A DNA stretch of 26,890 nucleotides, taken from NCBI GenBank assembly GCA_947623215.1, contig CANQGN010000001.1, positions 1-26,890 of the forward strand. The letters run 5' to 3'. The notes under the pieces were generated by a model. It did no database searches and was not told the DNA's origin. It worked only from the letters and a program-made list of their open reading frames with translations. The stretch comes from an uncultured Clostridia bacterium (lineage in GTDB: Bacteria; Bacillota; Clostridia; Oscillospirales; Acutalibacteraceae). The translations under genes were made by a program, and so were the position numbers. Positions 13,270-21,089 of this stretch are shown one piece after another (position 1 is the first letter of the stretch; each line of letters begins with the position of its first letter).

Positions 13270-14730
13270 ATGCCGAGAACGGTAGAAAGAGATAAATGGA
13301 TTTTATACAAGCATACTTCAAGCTATGAACTCATAAAAGCCGTTGCATTGGACGTAAAAAACAGCTGCCAAGCGGATATTTCGGAAGCAGAACGCGAAAG
13401 AATGCAGGAGCGGCTGGCCGCCCTGAATCTTTACAAAGCCAGAAACCCCGACAAAAAGCCGCTTGATTCGATCGACCACAGAATCAATACGTTAGAGTTC
13501 TATATGTTTGGATATGAAGACGACGCGGCGGGCAAGCGGTTTATCTTCAGCCCGCTGGGCAATTTGTTTTTAAAGCATATCAACAACGAGGATAATCTGA
13601 GAAAAATATTTACAACCATGCTCTACGCCGTGCAGTTTCAACACCCGGCAAGCGGAACCGACAAGCGGTTTCAGCTCTATCCCTTTCGGCTCATTTTTCA
13701 ATTGCTGACGGACGAGCGGTTAAACGGAAGGCTGTATTATTCCGAATACGCATTGCTTGTCGCTTTTGTTCGTTCTATTAACGACGAGCAGTATGAAGAA
13801 TTGGTTAAAAAAATACTGGAATTAAGAGAAAAGTCCGATGAAGAAATTGCAAAGCTCTATCAAGAGGACGAGCACGCCTACGTAAACGCCGTTTACGAAT
13901 GGGAGTATTACGCCTGCAAGCTATTGTCTTCCGTCGGCATTTTAGACCGAACGAAAGGCGACCCCATTTGCAAGCTGTATCACCCCGCAAAGCCGGGCAG
14001 CCGCAGCAAGCCGACCGGCCGAACCGCAAGAAACGGCTACGTTTCGTTAAACAATGCCGTAAAAGAGTTTGTGCAATTGCTGTTAAACAGATATTCTTAT
14101 GCGCAGCCCCCGTTAAAGTTAGACGATCCCGAAAGAATGACGTTAGACGTTGTAAAAGAAATCTACAGCTTTTATCCGCCGGAGTTAATGAACGAAATCG
14201 GCGAAACCGTCGCGCTGTCGTCGTTGTTAGAGCTGCCGAAGCTGATTGAAAAATACGCAAACAACCCCGACAACGAGACCGCTTATTTGTTTGAAGAAGT
14301 GCTGGACGAGGGCTTTCGCATGTTTTATAACGTAGAAACCAAACGAATAGGCGGCGCGGGGCATACGGATATTGAGTGTTTGTACTTGCCAAAACGGAAG
14401 AAATTTGCCGTTGAATCCAAGTCTACCGCAAACAAGCTAAGCGGCATAAACGTCGGCAGACTGCGGGAACACCGGGAAGAAATCGGCGGCGCGTATACCA
14501 TTGTTATTACGCCGCGCTACGTACCCGCAGCCAAAAGGGATATAAAAGGAGCTCCCATTGTCATTATTTTGGCAAGCACCTTTGCCGAATATCTTTACAA
14601 CCATATTTTTCACGACGTAAGAGAAGTAGATTACGCTGACTTTGACGATATCATCACGGAACATCTCGGCGAGGACGTAAGCAAATTGATTTCCGACAAA
14701 ACGATGGCAAAATTTGCGACGAATAATTAG
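13270..14730 (+). CDS. Restriction endonuclease, AlwI-like PD-(D/E)XK
   Basis: A 486-residue nuclease. The N-terminal two thirds are helical and include a basic stretch with KPGSRSKPTGRTARNG (about 241-256), likely DNA-contacting. The C-terminal catalytic domain has E343/E346, then GGAGHTDIE with Asp367 and FAVESK with Glu382 and Lys384: the PD-(D/E)XK core. GRLREHREEIGGAYTIVITP and ILASTFAEYLYNHI follow, as I recall from AlwI-family (PF09491) type IIS enzymes. AlwI-family enzymes recognise short asymmetric sites and cut outside them, which would explain two methyltransferases. The start is 8 bases after the methylase stop with a weak SD. Family assignment is from memory; the catalytic motif is seen directly. 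Confidence 0.82.
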   Translation: MPRTVERDKWILYKHTSSYELIKAVALDVKNSCQADISEAERERMQERLAALNLYKARNPDKKPLDSIDHRINTLEFYMFGYEDDAAGKRFIFSPLGNLFLKHINNEDNLRKIFTTMLYAVQFQHPASGTDKRFQLYPFRLIFQLLTDERLNGRLYYSEYALLVAFVRSINDEQYEELVKKILELREKSDEEIAKLYQEDEHAYVNAVYEWEYYACKLLSSVGILDRTKGDPICKLYHPAKPGSRSKPTGRTARNGYVSLNNAVKEFVQLLLNRYSYAQPPLKLDDPERMTLDVVKEIYSFYPPELMNEIGETVALSSLLELPKLIEKYANNPDNETAYLFEEVLDEGFRMFYNVETKRIGGAGHTDIECLYLPKRKKFAVESKSTANKLSGINVGRLREHREEIGGAYTIVITPRYVPAAKRDIKGAPIVIILASTFAEYLYNHIFHDVREVDYADFDDIITEHLGEDVSKLISDKTMAKFATNN

Positions 14731-14732
14731 AT

Positions 14733-15143
14733 ATGGCTGATGTATTTGACGCGCAAAAACGCTCCGCCATTATGCGCAGCATCCGCTCGAAAAACAATAA
14801 AACAACCGAACTGGCGCTTATAAAATGGTTGAAAGCTAACGGCATAACCGGCTGGCGGCGAAACTATCCCGTAAAAGGGCGCCCGGATTTTGTGTTTCAC
14901 AAGCAAAAAACGGCGGTTTTTGTAGACGGTTGCTTTTGGCACGGCCACGATTGCAGAAATACGCATCCTTCCGACCATTCCGAATATTGGCAAAAAAAGC
15001 GCGAATGGAATATGTTGCATGATAAAGAAGTGACGGCATATTTTAAAAATCGCGGCTGGACGGTCATTCGCGTGTGGGAATGCGAATTAAAAAACAAAAA
15101 CCGGGCCATTCTTGCTGAAAAACTGCGCCCGTTGCTAAAATGA
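14733..15143 (+). CDS. vsr: Very short patch repair endonuclease (Vsr)
   Basis: A 136-residue T:G mismatch nicking enzyme. Seen: IMRSIRSKNNKTTE near the N-terminus, GRPDFVFHKQKTAVFVDGCF (49-68) with Asp52, then WHGHDC with His70 and His72, and NRGWTVIRVWECEL near the end. The zinc- and active-site layout matches Vsr, which repairs T:G mismatches made when 5-methylcytosine deaminates. That fits its position at the end of an operon with two C5 methyltransferases. It starts 2 bases after the nuclease stop with no clear SD, so translation is probably coupled. Asp65 stands where E. coli Vsr has His in its THGCFWH motif, a difference I think is common in Firmicutes relatives. Confidence 0.92.
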   Translation: MADVFDAQKRSAIMRSIRSKNNKTTELALIKWLKANGITGWRRNYPVKGRPDFVFHKQKTAVFVDGCFWHGHDCRNTHPSDHSEYWQKKREWNMLHDKEVTAYFKNRGWTVIRVWECELKNKNRAILAEKLRPLLK

Positions 15144-15160
15144 CTACGTTAAAAAATTGA

Positions 15161-15241
15161 AAAGCGGATGCAACCGAAACCTTTGCACGCTCCATTCAAA
15201 AAGAAAACGGCGCATGGCGGTTAGCGGACAACGTCTACTGA
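15161..15241 (+). other. Short coding-looking remnant after Vsr
   Basis: Right after an in-frame TGA, 26 codons read ADATETFARSIQKENGAWRL and then ADNVY and TGA. The composition looks like real protein, but there is no start codon or SD. It may be the last part of a gene cut when the restriction operon arrived, or chance. Nothing else was found between Vsr and the terminator. Confidence 0.2.
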
Positions 15242-15266
15242 TTTGCGACTTACCCTACAAAATGGA

Positions 15267-15304
15267 AAAACAGCTGCCGGGGGCGGTAATCCGGCAGCTG
15301 TTTT
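15267..15304. terminator. Bidirectional terminator
   Basis: AAAACAGCTGCCGG (15267-15280) is the perfect reverse complement of CCGGCAGCTGTTTT (15291-15304), with a 10-base loop. U-runs form on both strands, so it can stop both the restriction operon and the opposing DUF5131 gene. Confidence 0.92.
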
Positions 15305-15332
15305 GTTTGTCTTTATCTTTCTTTATCTATCT

Positions 15333-16208
15333 TTATTTGTCGCAGCGGCCGCAGTCGGAGCAGCCGTTGCAAATGGGTTTGCTGCCGCAGCGGGCGCAAT
15401 TTTGCCGAAAATGCGGCCGGTAAAGGGCTTCTTCCGGTATGGCCAAGCCAAAGCGGTCGGTCAACTTCCAGACTACCGGCCGACCCGCGTAGTACATGCC
15501 GGATTTATAGGCCATTTCGCTTTGTATTTGCTTATTTGGCAAATCATACCGCTTGCCGTCTTTTACAAACACGCTGCCCGTCTCTATAAAACAAAAGGTC
15601 ACGTTGTGCGCCGCGCATTCCGCCCGCAGGGCCGTTACCCAGTCAAAATGGCAGGGCCTTGCGCCGTCGTAATTCTCGCCGCCGCAAACCACCTGCTCTA
15701 TCTGCCCGCTCGCGAGGTATGGTTCTATGCTGACCGGCCCGAGAAAGGGGGCGCACATGACACCTTTATGCTTAAAGGGCAATTCCAGCAGCAGGGGAAT
15801 GCGCTCGTCTGCCCGGCGCTGGTTTTCGCAGGTAACGTTGAAGGCAATATTCTCCCACCCGTCGCCCCAGTCGGGCGGCAGGCAGTCTTTTACCCGCTGG
15901 GGGCGTTTGGTGAGCAAAAAGAATTTTACGTCGCTACGCTGCCGCATCATCTCCCAGGCGTCCGGCCGCCACTCGTCCGCCTCTTCCAAAAAGAAGTCGG
16001 AGGTCATGCAAACGCGAATCATCTCGCCGCTTTGGATTTTGTAACCGCCGCCCCGTTTTTTTTGCAGGGGGTAGGTAAAGCCGGCCCTGGTTTTGTAAAT
16101 ATCGGCGCCGTTTCGCTCGCGCTGCCGGTCGAGAAAATACATGTAGCAGTGCCGGCAGCCCTCGCTGCACTTTACGCAGCCGTGCCAGGGGTTCCAAATA
16201 TCGTGCAT
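15333..16208 (-). CDS. DUF5131 family protein (phage Gp37/Gp68-like, radical-SAM-like)
   Basis: A 291-residue protein starting MHDIWNPWHGCVKCSEGCRH. Residues C11, C14, C18 and C21 include a CxxxCxxC cluster typical of [4Fe-4S] radical-SAM-like proteins; the opening 'WNPWHGC' and later MRQRSDVKFFLLTKRPQR and VCGGENYDGARPCHFDW are family traits. The C-terminus adds a second Cys-rich tail (CARCGSKPICNGCSDCGRC). ATG 16208 is chosen because a minus-strand promoter has its -10 at 16287-16282, so the longer frame's ATG at 16283 is inside the promoter. The reaction is not known. It lies alone between two restriction systems; whether it belongs to defence or is ordinary cargo is unclear. Confidence 0.83.
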   Translation of the reverse strand: MHDIWNPWHGCVKCSEGCRHCYMYFLDRQRERNGADIYKTRAGFTYPLQKKRGGGYKIQSGEMIRVCMTSDFFLEEADEWRPDAWEMMRQRSDVKFFLLTKRPQRVKDCLPPDWGDGWENIAFNVTCENQRRADERIPLLLELPFKHKGVMCAPFLGPVSIEPYLASGQIEQVVCGGENYDGARPCHFDWVTALRAECAAHNVTFCFIETGSVFVKDGKRYDLPNKQIQSEMAYKSGMYYAGRPVVWKLTDRFGLAIPEEALYRPHFRQNCARCGSKPICNGCSDCGRCDK

Positions 16209-16281
16209 GTTGCTCGCCTCGCTTGCCGCCAACCCGGAATAAATGCCGCCCAACCGGCGGGTTTTCCCTTTTTCCCCTTCC

Positions 16282-16309
16282 ATTATACCGATTTTCCCCC
16301 GCCGCGCAA
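16282..16309 (-). promoter_or_regulatory. Promoter of the DUF5131 gene
   Basis: On the minus strand TTGCGC (16309-16304), 16 bases and TATAAT (16287-16282). The start near 16275 leaves a leader of about 67 bases. It is divergent from the methyltransferase promoter. Confidence 0.65.
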
Positions 16310-16328
16310 GGCTTTTTTAAAAATGGTA

Positions 16329-16357
16329 TTGCTATTGTTCGCGATTTAGAATATAAT
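16329..16357 (+). promoter_or_regulatory. Promoter of the second restriction-modification operon
   Basis: TTGCTA (16329-16334), 17 bases and TATAAT (16352-16357). The start near 16364 leaves only about 24 bases before ATG 16388, with GGAGGTG (16375-16381) as SD. Confidence 0.8.
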
Positions 16358-16387
16358 AGAACCATATCACAGCCGGAGGTGCGCCGA

Positions 16388-17458
16388 ATGGAGTTTATGT
16401 CTGCCAAAGAAGCCGCGGAAAAATGGGGCGTTTCGCCACGGCGGGTGGCCCTGCTTTGCGCCGAGCGCCGCATTGCCGAGGCGGCGCTGGTGGGGCACAC
16501 GTGGGTGCTGCCCGTTACGGCAAAAAAGCCGCCGGACGGGCGAATGACCCGCTATGCCCAGCCAACTGGCAAAACCGTAAGGCCCTTTTTAAAATGGGCG
16601 GGCGGCAAAGGGCAGCTGCTGCCCGAACTGGAAAAATACTACCCCTTTGCGGCCGGTAAAATAACCAAATACGCCGAACCCTTTGTGGGCGGCGGGGCGG
16701 TGCTGTTTGATATACTGGGTCGCTTTGACCTGGAGGCGGTCTACATTAGCGACGTCAACGCCCGGCTGATAAACGCCTACCGCATGGTACGGGACGAATC
16801 AAACGCGTTAATTCAGCTGCTCGCCGGGTATGAAGCCGACTATCTGCCGCTGGATGCGGAGGGGAGACGGCGCTATTATACCGAAAAGCGCGACCAGTTT
16901 AACCGACCGGCGGAAGCAGGCGAAAAAAACGCCGCCCTAACGCAGGCCGCCCTGATGATTTTTTTAAACAAAACCTGCTTTAACGGCCTCTACCGGGTAA
17001 ACCGAAAAGGGCAGTTTAACGTGCCCATTGGTTCTTACAAAGCCCCGTTGATTTGCGACGAGGCCAACCTGCGGGCGGCGGCGGAAAAGCTGAAAAACGT
17101 GCAAATGGTGCAGGGGGACTACAAGCGTTCCGCCGCATTCATCGACCGCCGCACCTTTGTCTATTTTGACCCGCCCTATCGGCCGATTACCCAAACCGCC
17201 TGCTTTACCGCCTATACCGAAAGCGCCTTTGGCGACGCCAAGCAGCGGGAGCTGGCGGCCTTTGTCAATGAGCTGAGCGGGCGGGGCGCCAAAATTGTGG
17301 TGAGCAATTCTGACCCGCAAAACGCAGACGAATCCGACCGCTTTTTTGAGGAACTGTACGCGGGGCACACCATCTGCCGCGTGAGCGCCAACCGCATGAT
17401 AAACAGCAACAGCAGGGCACGCGGCAAAATTAACGAACTGATTATATCCAACTTTTAA
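16388..17458 (+). CDS. Dam-type N6-adenine methyltransferase with N-terminal HTH
   Basis: A 356-residue fusion. Residues 1-45 (MEFMSAKEAAEKWGVSPRRV, ALLCAERRIAEAALVGHTWV) form an excisionase/MerR-like helix-turn-helix. From about 64 the D12-class (Dam/DpnM) methyltransferase begins: FLKWAGGKGQLLPEL (67-81), EPFVGGGAVLF (97-107, SAM binding), FLNKTCFNGLYRVNRKGQFN and catalytic DPPY (261-264). It methylates adenine in a short DNA site; Dam-class enzymes often use GATC, but the target here is not proven. The start is set by the SD GGAGGTG and the promoter close upstream. The nuclease gene follows after 14 bases. The HTH may help regulate the operon or add DNA contact. Confidence 0.92.
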   Translation: MEFMSAKEAAEKWGVSPRRVALLCAERRIAEAALVGHTWVLPVTAKKPPDGRMTRYAQPTGKTVRPFLKWAGGKGQLLPELEKYYPFAAGKITKYAEPFVGGGAVLFDILGRFDLEAVYISDVNARLINAYRMVRDESNALIQLLAGYEADYLPLDAEGRRRYYTEKRDQFNRPAEAGEKNAALTQAALMIFLNKTCFNGLYRVNRKGQFNVPIGSYKAPLICDEANLRAAAEKLKNVQMVQGDYKRSAAFIDRRTFVYFDPPYRPITQTACFTAYTESAFGDAKQRELAAFVNELSGRGAKIVVSNSDPQNADESDRFFEELYAGHTICRVSANRMINSNSRARGKINELIISNF

Positions 17459-17472
17459 GGAGAGGAAGCAGC

Positions 17473-18021
17473 ATGATAAAGGGAGGAAAAGGTGGCGGCA
17501 ATACCAAAACCGGCCTTGCGTTTGAGGGAAAAACCGACCTGGCGAGCTTTTTAAAGCGGCAAAAAGGGTACGAGGTGCGGGGCGACAAAGTATTTTACAA
17601 CAACGAGCAGGTGGCGCGCGTTTTTAAAAAGCACGGATTTTATGATTTCTTGGAAGAATTGGGCATCGACTGGACCAAATGTATTTCCAAACAGCTTTTT
17701 CCCGACCATTGCCTGTACGTTGTGACCCACAACACGCTGTTTGTAATTGAATGTAAGTTTCAGCAGGTCAGGGGGTCGGTAGACGAAAAGCTGCAAACCT
17801 GTGATTTTAAGAAAAAGCAATATCAAAAGCTCCTTGCCCCGGCCAATATAGACGTGGAGTACGTATATTTGCTCAGCAACTGGTTTCGGGACGAAAGCTA
17901 CAAAGACGTGCTCGACTACATCATCAGCGTGCGGTGCCAGTATTACTTTGAGTATATTCCGCTTGCCAAATTTGGGCTGCCCGTTCCCCCCGCCGGGGGA
18001 GAGCGGCCGACCGAACGGTGA
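17473..18021 (+). CDS. PD-(D/E)XK nuclease, probable cognate type II restriction enzyme
   Basis: A 182-residue protein starting MIKGGKGGGNTKTGLAFEGK. The core motif is clear: FPDHCLYVV with Asp78, then FVIECK with Glu93 and Lys95, fourteen residues later, a classical PD-(D/E)XK arrangement; Glu18 in the N-terminal helix could be the additional acidic ligand. QVRGSVDEKLQTCDFKKKQY follows, then a hydrophobic strand VEYVYLLSNWF. AGGAGAGG (17457-17464) precedes ATG 17473 and the gene follows the adenine methyltransferase, so it is most likely the restriction partner. I cannot assign a named enzyme family or target. The C-terminal residues after about 170 are Pro/Gly-rich and may be dispensable. 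Confidence 0.8.
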   Translation: MIKGGKGGGNTKTGLAFEGKTDLASFLKRQKGYEVRGDKVFYNNEQVARVFKKHGFYDFLEELGIDWTKCISKQLFPDHCLYVVTHNTLFVIECKFQQVRGSVDEKLQTCDFKKKQYQKLLAPANIDVEYVYLLSNWFRDESYKDVLDYIISVRCQYYFEYIPLAKFGLPVPPAGGERPTER

Positions 18022-18056
18022 AAAAACGCCAAACCCCACATCCTAAAGCAAACCAA

Positions 18057-18101
18057 AACACCCCCCTTATCGCGGCTTCTTGCTGCGGGCAGGGGGGTTG
18101 T
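18057..18101. terminator. Terminator between convergent operons
   Basis: CCCCCC (18061-18066) pairs with GGGGGG (18092-18097), with a G/C-rich loop able to fold further. On the minus strand the hairpin is followed by TGTTTTGGTTT, fitting the end of the ABC transporter operon. The plus-strand U-run is weak, so its action on the nuclease gene is less sure. Confidence 0.6.
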
Positions 18102-18143
18102 CGGTTTAGCGGAACCTTTCCTTTTGTCGGGGCGTCGCCCGGC

Positions 18144-18896
18144 TCAGGCAATCTCGGGCTGCGAGAGCGCGGAGAGCACCCGGCGTTTCACCTCCATAAA
18201 GCGCTCGGAGGCGGTAAACAGCGTGTCGCGCGGGCGGGGGGCCTCTACCGGCAGCTCCAGCGCAATGCGCCCCGGCCGCCCGGCGAGAATGAGCACCCGG
18301 TCGGCCAGAAAAATGGCTTCGTCCACGTCGTGGGTGATAAACATCACGCTGTGGCGCAGCTGCTCCATGCGCTCTAAAAACCACACGTGCATTTGGCGCT
18401 TGGTTATGGCGTCCAGTGCGCTGAAGGGTTCGTCCAGCAAATCGGCCTCGCCGCCAAACAGGCAGGTGCGCAAAAAGGCCGCCCGCTGGCGCATACCGCC
18501 CGAAAGCTGGGCCGGGTACTTTTCGGCCGTACCGGCAAGGCCGAATTCCTCTAACTTTTGGCGGCCAATGGCGCGGGCTTCGCTTTTTTTCATGCCGCCC
18601 AGCACCAGCGGCAGGGTGACGTTATCTACAATTTTTTTATGCGGCAGCAGCAAATCCTTTTGCTGCATGTAGCTCACCCGCCCGGCCTTGCCGGTTACCT
18701 CTTCGCCGTTTAACAGCACGGCGCCGGAGTCGGGCGACGAAAGCCCCGCCAGAATGTGAAAAAGGGTGGATTTGCCCACGCCGCTCACCCCCAGCAGCGC
18801 CACAATTTCGCCCTCGCGCAGGGTAAACGACACCCGGTCGAGCACCTGTTTTTCGCCAAAGGCCTTGCAAATGGCTTGTGCCGAAAGCTCCCCCAT
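18144..18896 (-). CDS. ABC transporter ATP-binding protein, ThiZ-like
   Basis: A 250-residue ATPase of the nitrate/taurine/thiamine-precursor importer group. Walker A GVSGVGKST (about 36-44), Q-loop in YMQQKDLLLP, signature LSGGMRQR, Walker B ADLLDEPF and the switch His in FITHDVDEA are all present. It begins 13 bases after the stop of the solute-binding protein gene. As last gene of a TPP-riboswitch operon it should power uptake of thiamine or its pyrimidine precursor (HMP or formylaminopyrimidine). A related taurine/nitrate subfamily is the alternative, but the riboswitch decides for thiamine. Confidence 0.9.
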   Translation of the reverse strand: MGELSAQAICKAFGEKQVLDRVSFTLREGEIVALLGVSGVGKSTLFHILAGLSSPDSGAVLLNGEEVTGKAGRVSYMQQKDLLLPHKKIVDNVTLPLVLGGMKKSEARAIGRQKLEEFGLAGTAEKYPAQLSGGMRQRAAFLRTCLFGGEADLLDEPFSALDAITKRQMHVWFLERMEQLRHSVMFITHDVDEAIFLADRVLILAGRPGRIALELPVEAPRPRDTLFTASERFMEVKRRVLSALSQPEIA

Positions 18897-18909
18897 GGTA
18901 CCGCCCCCG

Positions 18910-19926
18910 CTACTGCGGCAGATAGTCGTTGGTAAAGCCGGTGTTTTCGGCCAGCTTTACCGCGGTCAGGTTGTTGTCGTTCAGCCAGGTGTAAAAGGCG
19001 TTCCAGCGGGCGGGGTCTATGTAACCCCAGCGGTCGCAGCCTCGCATGTATTCGCCCGAAAGGAACTTTTGGCTGGCCAGCACCAGCTCTTTGGCGCCGG
19101 TGAGCGAACCGGTGGTATCGCCCGCTATCAGCATGTCCGCCGCCTCTTCCGGATTATCTACCGCGTAGCGGTAGCCCTTGGCCGTGGCCGCCAAAAAAGC
19201 CTTCGCCACCTCGGCGTGCTGCTCTAAAAAGGCGTTGTTGGCAAACAGCACGGGGGTGTAGTAGTCAAACACCGGGTCTACCTTGCCAAAGTCAATGTAA
19301 TCATACGCCAGCCCCTGCAGCCCGGCGGAAATGCAGCCCCAGCCCTCAAACACCCAAATGGCGTCGGTCTGGCGGGCGGCCAGCGCGGCGGCTTCGTCGG
19401 TAATGTTGTTGTAAATCAGCTTCACCTTGTCCCAGTCGCCGCCGTCGTCGTTTACCAGCTTTTTCAGCATAGCCTGCTCAATGGGGGACTCCCAGGTAGA
19501 GTAGGTGTGACCGGTCATGCCGGCCGGGCGATCCATGCCCTCGCCCTTGCGGGAGATAATGCCGGAGGTGTTGTGCTGAATAAGCGCCGCCACGGTGGTA
19601 ATGGGCATGGGCTCGTCGCTTGCCCAGGCGGCGGCCAGGGTGTCCTGCGCGCTAATGGCAAAGTCTACCTGCCCGGCGGCGCACAAAGCGGCGGCGCCGT
19701 CCTCCGGCGGGGACTGAATGGTAACCTCCAGCCCGGCCTCTTTGTAATAGCCCAACTGCTGGGCCACGTAAAAGCCGGTGTGGTTGGTGTTGGGGGTAAA
19801 GTCTAAACAAAGCGAAACCTTGGCTAAGGAATCGGTGGGGGTAGCGGCGTTGCCGCCGCAGGCGCAAAGGGATAAGAGCAGGGCGGCGCACAGCAGCGCG
19901 GCCCCCAAACGGTGCAGGGTTTTCAT
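18910..19926 (-). CDS. ABC transporter substrate-binding lipoprotein, ThiY/NMT1-like
   Basis: A 338-residue binding protein. The N-terminus MKTLHRLGAALLCAALLLSL followed by C-A-C-G-G is a lipoprotein signal with Cys23 as the lipidated residue. The mature part is of the NMT1/THI5-like type: VSLCLDFTPNTNHTGFYVAQ, QLGYYKEAGLEVTIQSPPED, AAGQVDFAISAQDTLAAAWA, FEGWGCISAGLQGLAYDYID. It anchors outside the membrane and hands its ligand to the permease. It overlaps the permease stop by 4 bases (ATGA). The family binds HMP-type thiamine pyrimidines; the TPP riboswitch upstream supports that here, but the exact ligand is inferred. Confidence 0.9.
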   Translation of the reverse strand: MKTLHRLGAALLCAALLLSLCACGGNAATPTDSLAKVSLCLDFTPNTNHTGFYVAQQLGYYKEAGLEVTIQSPPEDGAAALCAAGQVDFAISAQDTLAAAWASDEPMPITTVAALIQHNTSGIISRKGEGMDRPAGMTGHTYSTWESPIEQAMLKKLVNDDGGDWDKVKLIYNNITDEAAALAARQTDAIWVFEGWGCISAGLQGLAYDYIDFGKVDPVFDYYTPVLFANNAFLEQHAEVAKAFLAATAKGYRYAVDNPEEAADMLIAGDTTGSLTGAKELVLASQKFLSGEYMRGCDRWGYIDPARWNAFYTWLNDNNLTAVKLAENTGFTNDYLPQ

Positions 19927-20717
19927 GAAGCTTTTTTCTCCTTTTTTTCATTTTGGGCCACGGCCTCCCATGGCATGGAAAGCCGGGTCACCACATGAAC
20001 CGCCAGCATCAGCAGCAGGCTGACGGCGACGATAACGATAATCACGGCAAAGACCTTATCGGTTTGATAGGCTTTGCGCACGCGGGTCATGTACATGCCA
20101 AGGCCGGAGTCGCCCCCCAGCCACTCGGCCACCACCGCCCCCACCACGGCGTAAGAGGCGGAAATTTTAAGCCCCGAAAAAAAGTGGGGCAGCGCGCCCG
20201 GCCACTTTACGTGAAAGAAAATTTGGCGGCGCCCCGCTCCCATGGCCCGCAGCAGGTTCATTTGGTCCGGATCGGCGGCGGCAAAGCCGGTAAGCAGCCC
20301 CATAGAAATGGGAAAAAAGGTGGTAAGGGCCACCAGCGCAATTTTGGGGGCGGTGCCAAAGCCCATCCACAGCACCAGCAGGGGGGCAATGGCAATGGTG
20401 GGCACGGTTTGCGACACCACCAGCAACGGGTAGACCGCCCGGCGCAAAAAACCGGCGGCGTCCATAACCGTGGCGGCGACCACGGCGATGAGTATGCCGA
20501 TGCCAAGGCCGCAAAAGGCCTCCCACAGCGTTACTTTGGCCCCCTGCCACAGGTAGCCTGCCTGTGAGACCAGCGCCGCCGCCACCGCGGTGGGGGAGGG
20601 CAGCATGTAAGCCCCCACCCGGCCGGAGGCGGTAAGGGCGTACCACACCGCCAGCAGCAGCAGTAAGGCCAGCAGCGGGGGGAAAACGTTAGTGAAATTT
20701 CGCTGTTTTTTCATCAA
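19923..20717 (-). CDS. ABC transporter permease, ThiX-like
   Basis: A 264-residue inner-membrane protein with about six transmembrane helices, the first at VFPPLLALLLLLAVWYALTA. The EAA-type loop that contacts the ATPase is visible around MNLLRAMGAGRRQIFFHVKW followed by PGALPHFFSGLKIS. It resembles the SsuC/TauC/ThiX group of BPD permeases. Its start overlaps the end of the thiamine-binding protein gene by 29 bases (26 if the second Met is used), and its stop overlaps the solute-binding protein start. The C-terminus is basic (NEKKEKKAS). Confidence 0.9.
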   Translation of the reverse strand: MMKKQRNFTNVFPPLLALLLLLAVWYALTASGRVGAYMLPSPTAVAAALVSQAGYLWQGAKVTLWEAFCGLGIGILIAVVAATVMDAAGFLRRAVYPLLVVSQTVPTIAIAPLLVLWMGFGTAPKIALVALTTFFPISMGLLTGFAAADPDQMNLLRAMGAGRRQIFFHVKWPGALPHFFSGLKISASYAVVGAVVAEWLGGDSGLGMYMTRVRKAYQTDKVFAVIIVIVAVSLLLMLAVHVVTRLSMPWEAVAQNEKKEKKAS

Positions 20718-20985
20718 TCGTCAACAAATCTCCGCCCGGGCGGTAGGCGATTTTTACGTAGGCGCTTACCGACGGCGCACCGGCTTCTACCGCTATCTCC
20801 TGGCAGCGGACGACAATTTCCATAAGCTCGCGGTAATCTTCGCCCTCTATGGTGGTTTCAAAGGGGCCTACGTAATAGGTCAGCCCGGTAGAGCGAATGT
20901 AGTCGATAACGGTATCGACAATCCGCAGGGTTTCTTCGGTAGAGTCCACTTTGGGCAATACCTGAATGGCAACGCTTGCTTTCAT
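20689..20985 (-). CDS. Thiamine-binding protein, YkoF/MTH1187 (DUF77) type
   Basis: A 98-residue cytoplasmic protein: MKASVAIQVLPKVDSTEETL at the start, YYVGPFETTIEGEDYRELME in the middle and VSAYVKIAYRPGGDLLTIDE near the end. This is the single-domain form of the YkoF-like thiamine-binding fold (DUF77/MTH1187), which in Bacillus belongs to the Yko thiamine-precursor system. It is the first gene behind the TPP riboswitch, with AGAGGAA as SD. It probably binds thiamine or its pyrimidine and helps transport or storage. Confidence 0.87.
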   Translation of the reverse strand: MKASVAIQVLPKVDSTEETLRIVDTVIDYIRSTGLTYYVGPFETTIEGEDYRELMEIVVRCQEIAVEAGAPSVSAYVKIAYRPGGDLLTIDEKTAKFH

Positions 20986-21033
20986 GGTGTTTTTTCCTCT
21001 TTTCTTTGGCCGAAGCCGATTTTGCCGGAAAAT

Positions 21034-21087
21034 AAAAAACCCGCCTGACGGCGGAGAGCTGCTGCGAACCGCAAAGGGGGCGGTTCG
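21034..21087 (-). terminator. Expression platform: intrinsic terminator of the TPP riboswitch
   Basis: On the minus strand a CCGCC/GGCGG stem (21054-21050 with 21045-21041) is followed by GTTTTTTATTTT, an intrinsic terminator just before the YkoF-like gene. Another 7-bp hairpin (21065-21071 with 21081-21087) lies between aptamer and terminator and may take part in the switch. With TPP bound, transcription should stop here. Confidence 0.72.
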
Positions 21088-21089
21088 GT

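Noticed and set aside
15157..15423. Plus-strand frame of 88 codons across the bidirectional terminator
   Set aside because: It reads through the perfect terminator stem and overlaps the end of the DUF5131 gene on the other strand; there is no protein-like pattern.
16209..16283. Longer N-terminus for DUF5131 from 16283
   Set aside because: That ATG lies within the -10 box of the minus-strand promoter, and the family starts near the WNPWHGC motif.
15243..18101. An additional phage defence system beyond the two restriction-modification sets
   Set aside because: Between the sets only DUF5131 is coding; no helicase, retron, Abi or BREX/DISARM gene is present, so only a weak suggestion about DUF5131 remains.
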